From Bacteroidota bacterium (lineage in GTDB: Bacteria; Bacteroidota; Bacteroidia; Chitinophagales; UBA2359): a DNA stretch of 12,457 bases. The notes below the pieces were generated by a model. That model saw only the letters and a program-made list of their open reading frames with translations, made no database searches and was not told the origin of the DNA. Within the stretch, counting starts at the first letter, position 1; each line of letters starts with the position of its first letter. Position numbers and translations under genes: made by a program. The DNA is taken from positions 1 to 12,457 of the forward strand of contig JAHDCM010000047.1 in assembly GCA_020629895.1 (NCBI GenBank), given 5' to 3'. Shown one piece after another: positions 5,401 to 12,234 of the stretch.

Positions 5401-7886
5401 ACTTTTATTTTTTTACCAATAGCTGCATACCCTTCCTCACGCCCTAATCCATAAAATACATCTTGGGTGTAAGTCATAACACTTTCTCGACGATTGACAG
5501 GACGTCCCGTTTCATCAAATACGGTAGCGAAGAAACTGGTTTGGATGAGTCCCATATTTTCATAACGTTGCGCAATGTCGAATGCTTCGGTGGCTTGTCC
5601 TTGTTGGTCGGTTTTACCTTCTCGAAAAATAGACTCAAAAGAGGTGTTTCTATTGGAGATATTATAGTTATAATCTTTGTTTTTGGGTGGATAAAAACCT
5701 CTTCGTTTGGTGCTGGCAGCTACTTCATAATTGCGATTGGCAGCGGGAGGCCCGAATAAATTAGTTGCAGTAAGTGTAAGGTTGTAGGAGTCGCCAGAAA
5801 CGAGGTATTCTTTATCCCCTTCTACTTTTACTTTGATACGGTCGGGCATAAATTCTTCGACAGCGATGTGTTTGGAGTTGAGGAGGATTTCGTCGGTGGT
5901 GTACACCTCGAAAGAGTAGATACCTGTGCGTGCTTCTTGAGCGAGGGTAATGGCTGTTTCGAGAGAGCCATGTTTGTTGAGTGTTTTACGGATACGTTTG
6001 ATTTCTTTTCCACTGGGATTGGTAACAGTTACAATTACAGGCACTTCGCCAGGTACATTCCATTTACTATCTCGAATGATGGCAGAGAAATTAATGGTTT
6101 CCCCAGGACGATACATATCGCGCTCGGCATATAAAAAGGCATCCATTCCTGCAAGTGGTTCACGTCGTCCACCGACATCGTAGCGGGAGGTATTGATTTT
6201 GGTGTGGCTAAAAGGGAGGTAGTTAAAATCGTTTCCTTTACTGGCTGTGAGCATGGCAATTTTGAAACCTGTTGCAGGTTGTTCGCCTGTACTATACTGC
6301 GCTACTCCTTCACTATTGGTATAGAGCTTGTCAATGAGTTGATTGTTTTTTCCGATGACTCGGATTTCGGCACTAGGGATGGGAGTAGCAGATTGGAGAG
6401 AGTTGGCAAAAATAGTGACATGGTTTCGACCTTCTTTTACGATGAGCCCAATGTCGGAAAGGGCGACTGTTTTGCGAGAACGAAGGTAGCGATCAGTAGT
6501 AGAGTTGACCTCAATCATGTAGACCCCTTGAAAGTCTTTAAGTTTGTCGGTGAAGTCGAGTGTCACCACTCGGTTTTGATCGGTACGAGCAAGCTCCTCT
6601 TTAGTATTGTATTCTTTTTCGTAGATAATATCACCTAGTTTTTTGGCTTGGTAATAATTATAGGTGTCTTCGTAATAATAATCTTCCTCATAGTAGTATT
6701 CATCATCGTAATTGTTGTAGTGGTGAGGACGACGACCTAAATAACTGAGAATATTATTTTCAAAGATTTTGTAAATTTTGACATTCACTTTGGGTACATT
6801 GACAATATTGACTTCTAAATTACGCTCCCCTTTGGCACTGAGATAGACTCCTTTTTGATTGGCGAATTGGATGGAAGGCTTTAGTTGCCCAAAGGACACG
6901 CTATCTTGGAAGGCATAGCGTAAGATGCCACCCATTTCTCCTTTAAGTTCTTGCTTGACGGTTACTTGGTATTTTTTGTTGATGTCGAAATCTTCACTAA
7001 TAACGGTGAAGCTGGTTTTATCGACAGTAACATTGAAATCTACTGCTGGACTCAATTCGATGAAGTTGCGTAGGTTTTGATATTGTACCTGTTGAGATGT
7101 TTTAATAACAATTTCTCCTTCCATTCCAGTATGGTTGGGAGCTATTTCTTCGATGGTGAGTTGATAAGGAGAAGGAATCTCAATTTCTTGAGGGGTGTCT
7201 TTTACAATACCTTTGTCTCCATCTACGGGTAGTAAGCCTTCTTTGAGGGTGAGTTTGCCCTTCATTTCTTTATCTTCTTTGCCTATGAGGGTAGGTAGTA
7301 CTACAATCAGTTCGTCGTTAACTGCTTGTGTAATGACTTTGGGTTCATACGTTTTGCCTTCTACTTGTATGTCTAGTTTTTGGACAAGGTCTTCAGGTTT
7401 TACTTTGGTATTAAATTGTAATTTGAAGTGCGGTAGTGATTTGTTATTGTCGTTTTCGTCTAGTGACCAGAAAGGATGGATACTTTTTAGAGAAAGGTAG
7501 GGCGTATGAAAGGATTTAATAACATTGGGAGGTAGTTTTTGTATTTCCTCATTGGTGATTAGGACAGGATTTAGTTTGGCGGTATAGTTGGTGGCTGCTT
7601 TTAATTGGCGGGAAGGAGAGAAGGTTAGTACGCTTGTGGAGTCCCACCTGAAAAGTCCAGGTAATTCGGGTGAAAAGGTAATGTATTGGGTACTATCCCA
7701 GGTACCTATTTTTTCTTGTGGTACTAGGTCTTGGTTGAAGGTGAAACTAAGGTTACCTGTACGAGGCACCTCTTCAGCGAAGTTGGTTTCGACAATTTTG
7801 ATGGTTTTTCGTTTGTCGGTACAAGCGGTTGTAAGGATTAGTAAGCAGGCAATGGTTACTGTTACATAGAAAGTATGTCTGGTCAT
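2457..7886 (-). CDS. Alpha-2-macroglobulin family lipoprotein with thioester motif
   Basis: A 1809-residue lipoprotein of the bacterial alpha-2-macroglobulin family, probably a periplasmic or outer-membrane-anchored trap that captures intruding proteases. Signal peptide 1-21 ends in lipobox LTTAC, giving lipidated Cys22. Macroglobulin-type beta domains follow, with the MG2-typical MYRPGETI near residues 591-598, AVVDEGILQLT around 1067, a WSGIQETDPYGETTFD block, and YPHGCLEQT with the thioester CLEQ at 1350-1353. The alpha/alpha thioester domain and a C-terminal macroglobulin domain complete the protein. Intact CLEQ makes it resemble the thioester-bearing YfhM class rather than YfaS-type proteins, which lack the motif. 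It is somewhat longer than E. coli YfhM. Residues 388-412 are a tyrosine/acid-rich insert. No pbpC, the frequent partner of proteobacterial homologues, is adjacent, so here it stands alone. The stop codon abuts element copy 1; a candidate promoter lies just upstream. Confidence 0.95.
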   Translation of the reverse strand: MTRHTFYVTVTIACLLILTTACTDKRKTIKIVETNFAEEVPRTGNLSFTFNQDLVPQEKIGTWDSTQYITFSPELPGLFRWDSTSVLTFSPSRQLKAATNYTAKLNPVLITNEEIQKLPPNVIKSFHTPYLSLKSIHPFWSLDENDNNKSLPHFKLQFNTKVKPEDLVQKLDIQVEGKTYEPKVITQAVNDELIVVLPTLIGKEDKEMKGKLTLKEGLLPVDGDKGIVKDTPQEIEIPSPYQLTIEEIAPNHTGMEGEIVIKTSQQVQYQNLRNFIELSPAVDFNVTVDKTSFTVISEDFDINKKYQVTVKQELKGEMGGILRYAFQDSVSFGQLKPSIQFANQKGVYLSAKGERNLEVNIVNVPKVNVKIYKIFENNILSYLGRRPHHYNNYDDEYYYEEDYYYEDTYNYYQAKKLGDIIYEKEYNTKEELARTDQNRVVTLDFTDKLKDFQGVYMIEVNSTTDRYLRSRKTVALSDIGLIVKEGRNHVTIFANSLQSATPIPSAEIRVIGKNNQLIDKLYTNSEGVAQYSTGEQPATGFKIAMLTASKGNDFNYLPFSHTKINTSRYDVGGRREPLAGMDAFLYAERDMYRPGETINFSAIIRDSKWNVPGEVPVIVTVTNPSGKEIKRIRKTLNKHGSLETAITLAQEARTGIYSFEVYTTDEILLNSKHIAVEEFMPDRIKVKVEGDKEYLVSGDSYNLTLTATNLFGPPAANRNYEVAASTKRRGFYPPKNKDYNYNISNRNTSFESIFREGKTDQQGQATEAFDIAQRYENMGLIQTSFFATVFDETGRPVNRRESVMTYTQDVFYGLGREEGYAAIGKKIKVPLIAVDKDGEAQNVEAEVKLIKHEFKTVLSKSGGYFRYTSQKEEKILDSRTMTLKKSGNSYSFTPELSGRYEVRIYPPGVNYYVSNSYYAYGRDRTTRTSFAVNNEGQVDIQLDKKSYKAGDNIEAIFKAPFDGKLLVTLETDKVLEHYYLNTKNRTAKLNIPVRANYVPTVYVGATLFKPHGVSEIPLTVAHGFMPTAIEKPESKLPLSIETVEKSRSKTKQRIKVKTAPGSAVTLAVVDEGILQLTNYETPDAQAFFYQKRALEVNSYDVYPYMYPEIKARRSSTGGDGMNMAKRVNPLTNKRVKLVTFWSGIQETDPYGETTFDIDIPQFSGDLRIMALSYRDGGFGTADENMKVADPIVISAALPRFFSPKDTVEVPVILTNTTEKEANCKTSIAIKGPVEIIGKQEIDAIVPPNQEKEVRYRVLAQPQIGQANIAINVNGLGEQFSNETDFTVRPASPLQKVNEAGSIKAGESGNIQLAVNQFIPSSIDQSLVISKSPLVQFSDDLEYLLRYPHGCLEQTISRAFPQIYFDEMAQQIHGKYKDNPNTKYHVQYAIDRLKLMQLYDGGMVYWPGRGTPSWWGTVYAAHFLLEAKKAGYDVDQSMLNKIYDYLRMRLKERETVKYYYNQDKVKKIAPKSVAYSLYVLALANKPQLSVMNYYKGHSDMLSLDSKYLLAGAYALAGDNKKAAQIMPVEFKGEVSKKATGGSFYSPVRDEAIALNVLLEIDPDHPQIGTMAKHVSKALKNNAYLNTQERSFSFLAMGKIAKRAQASDITANISLDGNQIEEFKGHNIKLKTSDLRNGKELSINTNGTGQLYYFWEAEGISADGSYEEKDSYLKVRKTFYDRFGNKVTNNQFKQNDLIVIHLELSNLSNTYVDNIVVSDILPAGFEIENPNVTEVPDVDWIENNSSFDFRDIRDDRINYFSTLTSNETRHFYYVVRAVSKGVFQMGPVGADAMYDGEYHSYSGGGLVAISD

Positions 7887-7900
7887 AAGCGAACAAGGTA

Positions 7901-7935
7901 CAAAGATGAGGAAAATGGACGGAAAGTAGCAAAAA
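7901..7935 (-). promoter_or_regulatory. Candidate promoter of the macroglobulin gene
   Basis: On the minus strand TTTTTG (7935-7930) is followed after 21 nt by CATCTTTG (7908-7901). This fits the Bacteroidota pattern TTTG, 19-21 nt, TAnnTTTG, except for C in place of the first T. Transcription would start about 7 nt downstream, leaving a leader of only about 8 nt before the ATG at 7886. Confidence 0.35.
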
Positions 7936-8125
7936 GACGGGTGTAATGTTTTTTTAATACAAAAAAGGGGAAGGAGGTTCCTGAAGAAAGGGAAAAGTTT
8001 AAAAATAGTTGGAAGAGGTAGGCGGGAAGGGGAGACGATTGATATAGAAGCATAAGTTTCCAGAATTGGTGTAACAATGCCTCTATACGTTTCATCGTTG
8101 GACGTTTATCGTTCACTCGTTTTTC

Positions 8126-8368
8126 GCATGAGGGATAGTAGCGGTAGCTTGGCGAACTAGAAACATAATGAGGCTTTTGCTGGCAGGGCTGACGAAGGAA
8201 GACACTGCCAGTAAAGATAGCCGAGTATGTTTTCTAGGAGGCAACTACAAGTGGATAGCCCGACCTGGAACAGGGACTTGAGGGACAGGGGGAAATCAGT
8301 ACAGACGCAAAATTTTGCGTCTGTACTGATTTCCCCCTGTTCCCGAAACCCTGTGGAAGGGCATGCCC
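8126..8368 (+). repeat. Structured intergenic element, copy 2
   Basis: Same layout and orientation as copy 1. It starts GCATGAGGGATAG. P1 is GTAGCTTGGC with GGCAACTAC and has one extra mismatch. P2 is CTAGAAACAT (8157-8166) with ATGTTTTCTAG (8227-8237). P3 is GCTGGCAG with CTGCCAGT around the same 18-nt loop as copy 1. GGATAGCCCGACC follows, then a copy-specific palindrome (8285-8340) and GGGCATGCCC (8359-8368). The terminal pair is GCATG (8126-8130) with CATGC (8362-8366), where copies 1 and 3 have GCGTG with CACGC, a compensatory change. The element sits between the macroglobulin leader and the lipoprotein terminator, antisense to the genes. Confidence 0.85.
8285..8340. repeat. Perfect 56-bp loopless palindrome in element copy 2
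   Basis: The centre lies between 8312 and 8313 (..GCAAAA|TTTTGC..) and the arms match exactly for 28 bp, out to ACAGGGGG and CCCCCTGT. With a bulge, GGG (8282-8284) adds to CCC (8342-8344), and CAGGG (8271-8275) can pair with CCCTG (8349-8353). It occupies the position of the variable hairpin of copies 1 and 3. On the minus strand no U-run follows, so it is not a standard terminator. Confidence 0.95.
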
Positions 8369-8380
8369 AATAAATAACAA

Positions 8381-8405
8381 AAGCCTATCTAAAGTAGATA
8401 GGCTT
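8381..8405 (-). terminator. Intrinsic terminator of the lipoprotein gene
   Basis: On the minus strand AAGCCTATCT and AGATAGGCTT form a perfect 10-bp stem around a 5-nt ACTTT loop, followed by the U-rich tract TTGTTATTTATT. It lies 25 nt after the stop codon at 8431 and ends 12 nt from element copy 2. Confidence 0.85.
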
Positions 8406-8430
8406 ATGAAAAGAATGTTAGATTAATTGG

Positions 8431-9099
8431 TTATTGGAATTTGATTTTGTGATCCATGATGGTACCATTGGAGGACATAAATTCCATGAGGTCGTATTGG
8501 ATGCTAATCGTATTTCCTGACTGGTTGACGGTAGCCCCTTTGTCGTTGATTTTTGCTTTCTTGACTTTTTTGGGGAATTTGTAGATTACCTTATAAGTTG
8601 GTTTGCTCATAAAGCTGAATACCTGTTCCATTTCCTCTTCACTCATATCAAGTCCTTCCATCATTTCACTAGAGCTATTGAGAGAAGATTTGCGGAGGAG
8701 GGTACGTTTACCTTTCATGCCATAATCTGTTTTGAGCATGGAGGAAGTACTTTCTTCGTCAGAGGTGCTTTCCATTGCTTTATTGAGACTTGCCATATCT
8801 TTGAAATCGAAAGAGATGCTGTACGCGTATTCTTTTTCTTCTTGTACATTTATGTTAGATAGTCCCTTGATGCTTTCATAACGAGCAATTTCTTTTTCGA
8901 ACATGGTCGCCATATTCATAGACTCTTTGACCGAGTCGGGCATAAACATACCCATCATGCTCATCATCTGGCTCATATCTATTACTGTTTTGGCAGTTCC
9001 AGAACCGTTTTTCTTCACATCAATTTCTTCAACAATCTCGAAACAGCTTGTTAAGAGGAAACTGCAAAGCAATAAAAGAAGATAAGTGAATTTTTTCAT
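8431..9099 (-). CDS. Methionine-rich lipoprotein of unknown function
   Basis: A 222-residue lipoprotein. The signal peptide has KK at positions 2-3, a Leu-rich core and lipobox LLTSC, giving lipidated Cys19. The mature protein begins FEIVEEIDVKKNGSGTAKTVIDMS, a strand-turn-strand start seen in many small Bacteroidota lipoproteins. Residues 42-66 contain ten methionines (M42, 45, 46, 48, 49, 51, 53, 61, 63, 66), and a second Met/Glu-rich stretch (MMEGLDMSEEEMEQ) lies near 142-155. The rest alternates short helical and beta segments, with KVIYKFPKKVKKAKIND near 170-186. I do not recognise the family, so no function is assigned; the Met clusters could bind soft metals or simply form amphipathic helices. 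The ATG at 9099 fits the signal peptide. A terminator follows, and 172 nt separate it from the upstream operon, so it is probably its own unit. Confidence 0.85.
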   Translation of the reverse strand: MKKFTYLLLLLCSFLLTSCFEIVEEIDVKKNGSGTAKTVIDMSQMMSMMGMFMPDSVKESMNMATMFEKEIARYESIKGLSNINVQEEKEYAYSISFDFKDMASLNKAMESTSDEESTSSMLKTDYGMKGKRTLLRKSSLNSSSEMMEGLDMSEEEMEQVFSFMSKPTYKVIYKFPKKVKKAKINDKGATVNQSGNTISIQYDLMEFMSSNGTIMDHKIKFQ

Positions 9100-9114
9100 T
9101 AAGGTGGAGTTATG

Positions 9115-9142
9115 GAAATTATTATCCGCAAATAATAATTTC
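9115..9142. promoter_or_regulatory. 11-bp inverted repeat upstream of the lipoprotein gene
   Basis: GAAATTATTAT (9115-9125) and ATAATAATTTC (9132-9142) are exact inverted copies around a 6-nt CCGCAA spacer, ending 16 nt upstream of the ATG at 9099. As RNA it would be a 5' leader hairpin beside the start site; as DNA it could be an operator. No T-run follows, so it is not a good terminator for the upstream operon. Confidence 0.4.
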
Positions 9143-9167
9143 GGATTAGAGAATATTTATATTTTGG

Positions 9168-9175
9168 TAAAGATA
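9168..9175 (-). promoter_or_regulatory. Weak candidate -7 element (TATCTTTA) for the lipoprotein gene
   Basis: A TAnnTTTG-like octamer with a final A, identical to the one before heme A synthase. A TTGAC lies too close upstream to be a normal -33 box. A start here would put the 11-bp inverted repeat inside a leader of about 60 nt. Confidence 0.2.
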
Positions 9176-9271
9176 CTATAATAATAGTCAAGTTTTATAG
9201 AATCTTGCAGTATAGTATGCTCATACATATAATAAGAATTACTCGTTTATGACAAAGAGAAGGAATTCATA

Positions 9272-10918
9272 CTAATCTATCCAAATAATATCAACACGAC
9301 GATTTGCTTTTGAGTTCAAGTCTTCCGAATTTGTTGGATGCTTGGCAAGTGGAACCATTTGTATTTGATCTTGGGAAACTAGAAACGCATTGATCAGTCG
9401 ATCGCGTACAACTTCGACTCGTTTATGAGAGAGTTTGCGGTTATAATAGTCATTCCCAATAGCGGCTTTATAGCCCTTGAGTTGTATTTTTTGTTGTGGA
9501 TTGTCTTTTAGAATAGCTCCTATTTCCTTGAGTTTTTCTAATTCTGTTGTTTGAACGACTAGGGAATTTTGGGTAAATAGAATGCTAGTGGGAGATTGAG
9601 GGATTGAAGGATTGAGGGATTGATGGACTGAAGGATTGGGGGATTGATGGACTGAAGGATTGAGGGATTGATTGATTGAAGGATTGGGGGATTGGGGAGG
9701 TGTTGAGGGATTCTGTTGTTCCAGTTTGTCTAGGCGTTGGTTGAGCGCGTTTAGTTGTTGTAAGAGGGTGTCTTGTATAGAGTTGGTATAGGTGGGTAAG
9801 GGGGGATAATAGTTGGGAGGTAATTGCCAGTAAACAGGTGGCGTTGTTGTAGGAGGAGTTGGAGTTGGCTTGTTTTCGAGTTCATTTAGGCGCGTATTCA
9901 TTTCTGCCAATTCTTGTTTTAGCTTTTTGTTTTCTACAAGTATATCTCCAGTATTTACATTCGATCCATTTGTTCGTTTGGGTTCCTCTTTAGTCGTATT
10001 AGTACTACTACTATTGGTATAATCAGTTTTATTATATCTATCAGTCGTATAAAAAATAGGAGCTTTAAAACCTTCTCTTTTTCGACCTAAGCCAATGCGT
10101 AAAGAGGCAATAGTTGATAAATACATATCTTTTCTATTATTGGGTTTGGCACGCGGCCCTTCGTAATTCGGATTGGGTTTGCCTGCAAATTCTTGTAGTG
10201 GACTATCATATTCGTTACGAAATTCAAGTTCCCCAACATCGTCTAAGTGATCGGTTAAGGTATAGTGAAAGTTAGTTTGGAGGTGCAAAAAGAATCGCCT
10301 TAAAAATCGAAACCGCAAGCCAAATCCTGCTGAAAAATTAGGAATTAGTTCTACATATTGTCCATAAATATCCGAACCTATATTGGTAATGTTTGTTTCA
10401 AAAACGCCATCCTGTACAATCGCTGTTTCTTGATAATTGTAAAAGTTTCCATTGGCATCTTTAAGGTCGGCAGCAATATTAAAATGGGTTAGGCCTGCTC
10501 CTAAAGATAGGTAAGGAGCGATGAAAAAGTTACTACTTAAAAGGCGGTCGTTATCGGCTCCTAAGACGAGGGAAAAATGAATATCGCGCAGTTTGGTTTC
10601 AAAATTAAGTGCGCGATCGTAGTATAAATAACTCGTATCTACGCGGTCATTGCCTGTAATTGTGCCTTGTTGATAGCTCAACATCGCATAAAACCCAGGA
10701 CGTAACCTTCGTTCAGCAGAGAGTTGGAAGGTGCGACGATCTTCAAAGCGGTAATGATTTTTAAAAACACTACCTAATTGATCGGTATTACTTAGGTCGC
10801 CCCAATAACTAATATATCCCATACCACCGCCTATTCGCCATCCGAATTCATCTTGTTGCGCGTAGGCGGTGAGGCTGCATATTCCTAAAATGAATAGACT
10901 AATTAGATGTTTCTTCAT
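9272..10918 (-). CDS. Outer-membrane barrel protein with repeat linker and OmpA-like C-terminal domain
   Basis: A 548-residue envelope protein. Signal peptide 1-20 ends in AYA before Gln21. Residues of about 21-280 look like an outer-membrane beta-barrel (GWRIGGGMGYISYWGD, FLRRFFLHLQTNFHY, TIASLRIGLGR). Coiled coils lie near 323-347 (ENKKLKQELAEMNTRLNELEN) and 383-402, separated by a Pro/Thr/Tyr-rich stretch. Residues of about 407-442 are an 8-residue NPSxxQS(L/P) repeat. The C-terminal part (about 453-548) aligns with the OmpA/MotB peptidoglycan-binding fold: NRKLSHKRVEVV and NRRVDI are kept, but GHTD reads GYKA (482-485). The Asp that binds diaminopimelate is therefore Ala485, although Arg500 remains. 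Peptidoglycan binding may be lost or altered; a structural tether between outer membrane and wall is still the likeliest role. It starts 18 nt after the upstream gene stops and should be cotranscribed with it. Confidence 0.85.
   Translation of the reverse strand: MKKHLISLFILGICSLTAYAQQDEFGWRIGGGMGYISYWGDLSNTDQLGSVFKNHYRFEDRRTFQLSAERRLRPGFYAMLSYQQGTITGNDRVDTSYLYYDRALNFETKLRDIHFSLVLGADNDRLLSSNFFIAPYLSLGAGLTHFNIAADLKDANGNFYNYQETAIVQDGVFETNITNIGSDIYGQYVELIPNFSAGFGLRFRFLRRFFLHLQTNFHYTLTDHLDDVGELEFRNEYDSPLQEFAGKPNPNYEGPRAKPNNRKDMYLSTIASLRIGLGRKREGFKAPIFYTTDRYNKTDYTNSSSTNTTKEEPKRTNGSNVNTGDILVENKKLKQELAEMNTRLNELENKPTPTPPTTTPPVYWQLPPNYYPPLPTYTNSIQDTLLQQLNALNQRLDKLEQQNPSTPPQSPNPSINQSLNPSVHQSPNPSVHQSLNPSIPQSPTSILFTQNSLVVQTTELEKLKEIGAILKDNPQQKIQLKGYKAAIGNDYYNRKLSHKRVEVVRDRLINAFLVSQDQIQMVPLAKHPTNSEDLNSKANRRVDIIWID
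9591..9698. repeat. In-frame 24-bp tandem repeat in the OmpA-like protein gene
   Basis: Three full units of AGGATTGRGGGATTGATKGA plus CTGA or TTGA (9608-9631, 9632-9655, 9656-9679) are flanked by partial units. Each unit is made of two related 12-bp halves. Because 24 bp is eight codons, unit gain or loss only changes linker length. It encodes the NPSxxQS(L/P) repeat between coiled coil and OmpA-like domain and is a likely slippage site. Confidence 0.9.
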
Positions 10919-10936
10919 GGTAGTGAAGTTATATGG

Positions 10937-12124
10937 TTAATTATTATTTCGACGACCAAGGCCCAGCCAAAGGTTTAATTCGGCACTAACGCCTACAAAA
11001 GGACGTACACGTACTTCATTGATATTAAACTGAAACGTTTCTCTTTTGGCTTCGATCATGGTGACACCTGCGTTGATTCTTACAAACTGAAATGCTTTAT
11101 AACCTAGTCCTACAAAGTAAGGTCGCCGAAAAATAGGGCCAGTGACTTCAATTTCATTTTCATCTTGCATATTTTTTACAAAGGCACCTATTGAGACTGA
11201 AGTGTTACTCCAAAATGGATTGGAGAGTGCCGAATTGGCCAAAGGAATGGACAAACCTAAGTAAAAGCCGCTGTCGTAGGTGAGGTTATTGAGTCCACCT
11301 GCAAAGTGTACCCCTCCATAACCCGCATTAATAGAAATAATATTTCGAGTTTTCTCAACTGGGTAATCTTCTACTTCTTTACTATCCACTAATACTAATA
11401 ATTCGGCATTAATAAGTGGCTTTAACTCTGCATAAAGGGCGTTTTTTAACTCTTCAATTAGTTGATCTGCATATTTTCGTTGGGCATCGTATTTCTTTTG
11501 GTTTCGATCGCCAAACACAATCCAAGCCTTCGTTAGGTTTGCCTTATTGAGTTGTTTGATTTTATTCTTAATAATATCTGAAAAACCAGGAAAATCGTAG
11601 CTAATTTTATTTCGATAAAACGTGGTTCCCTGTATCACAATATCATTCAAATCCTGAATCATGGAGCCTGCGGGTTGCGTAATATCCAAGCGTCGTTTAT
11701 CTACTGCAATCACCCCATCCACATAATTATTTAAGGAAGTCGTAATGTTTTCAAACAACCAATCCTTTTCTTGGTCATTAGAACGACGATAGGTTTTAAA
11801 ATAGAGGTTATAATTGTTGTTTCCCCTCAATTTATAGTTCATCGGAATTTCAAAGGTTTCCCCTTCTTGGTTATTAAAACGTCGTTTCCAACTCGCCTGA
11901 TACAAGGGCTTTTCATCCTTTTTCTGCGCGCGATACACAATAGCTTCTACTAATTGAATATCGGTGTCAATTTGTCCACTTAAAATAAAATAACTCTCCG
12001 CAGGAAGGGGCTGCCCTTGATTAAAATAATTACGTTCATAATCAAACAAAACCGTTTCATATTGGGCATTGGCTACCCATGAATAACAGAGGAGGCTGGT
12101 AATAATAAGGATTAATCGTGTCAT
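10937..12124 (-). CDS. Secreted beta-barrel envelope protein of unknown function
   Basis: A 395-residue exported protein. Signal peptide 1-20 ends in ANA before Gln21. The first half is a soluble beta-rich region (about 21-140) with strand patterns such as YFILSGQIDTDIQLVEAIVYRA. A helical segment follows (about 185-240) with many Lys/Glu/Gln, containing IIKNKIKQLNKANLTKAWIVFGDR and YADQLIEELKNALYAELKP. From about 262 the alternating pattern (IISINAGYGGVHFAGGLN, GFYLGLSIPLAN, PYFVGLGYKAFQFVRINAGV) and the final LNLWLGLGRR suggest an outer-membrane barrel of roughly eight strands. I do not recognise the family. The barrel ending resembles that of the next gene in the operon, 18 nt away, so the two products probably act in the same outer-membrane structure. 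The ATG at 12124 fits the signal peptide; a promoter-like TAGCTTTG lies 30 nt upstream. Confidence 0.82.
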   Translation of the reverse strand: MTRLILIITSLLCYSWVANAQYETVLFDYERNYFNQGQPLPAESYFILSGQIDTDIQLVEAIVYRAQKKDEKPLYQASWKRRFNNQEGETFEIPMNYKLRGNNNYNLYFKTYRRSNDQEKDWLFENITTSLNNYVDGVIAVDKRRLDITQPAGSMIQDLNDIVIQGTTFYRNKISYDFPGFSDIIKNKIKQLNKANLTKAWIVFGDRNQKKYDAQRKYADQLIEELKNALYAELKPLINAELLVLVDSKEVEDYPVEKTRNIISINAGYGGVHFAGGLNNLTYDSGFYLGLSIPLANSALSNPFWSNTSVSIGAFVKNMQDENEIEVTGPIFRRPYFVGLGYKAFQFVRINAGVTMIEAKRETFQFNINEVRVRPFVGVSAELNLWLGLGRRNNN

Positions 12125-12154
12125 TTTCTTAATGTGAAATGATTTCTAATAAAA

Positions 12155-12162
12155 CAAAGCTA
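12155..12162 (-). promoter_or_regulatory. Candidate -7 element (TAGCTTTG) of the envelope operon
   Basis: TAGCTTTG on the minus strand is an exact match to the Bacteroidota -7 consensus TAnnTTTG. The -33 region about 20 nt upstream reads ATTAG, only a poor match to TTTG. The predicted start near 12148 gives a leader of about 24 nt. Element copy 3 ends about 70 nt further upstream, on the same strand. Confidence 0.4.
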
Positions 12163-12234
12163 CTTCTTTTTAGTAACTTGACTAATATTCGTGGCACTAA
12201 CTCTATCAAAACATAAAAAATATCAACAAAATAA

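Larger units (their letters stand above)
7887..8430. other. Intergenic region between lipoprotein and macroglobulin genes
   Basis: These 544 nt hold, in minus-strand order, the lipoprotein terminator (8381-8405), structured element copy 2 (8126-8368) and about 240 nt of macroglobulin leader with a candidate promoter (7901-7935). A minus-strand frame 8116-7883 (77 codons from GTG) overlaps the macroglobulin start by ATGA, but its F/L/S/P-rich product looks like translated pyrimidine-rich leader and is not called. Confidence 0.65.

Noticed and set aside
7883..8116. 77-codon minus-strand frame overlapping the macroglobulin start by ATGA
   Set aside because: The overlap suggests coupling, but the start is GTG, the product is F/L/S/P-rich as expected from a pyrimidine-rich leader, and a candidate promoter of the macroglobulin lies inside it.
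8285..8340. Palindrome of copy 2 as a rho-independent terminator
   Set aside because: No U-run follows on either strand, and the lipoprotein gene already has a clear terminator at 8381-8405.
9591..9698. Possible CRISPR-like array
   Set aside because: Units are contiguous 24-bp repeats without unique spacers, in frame inside a coding gene, and no cas genes are present.
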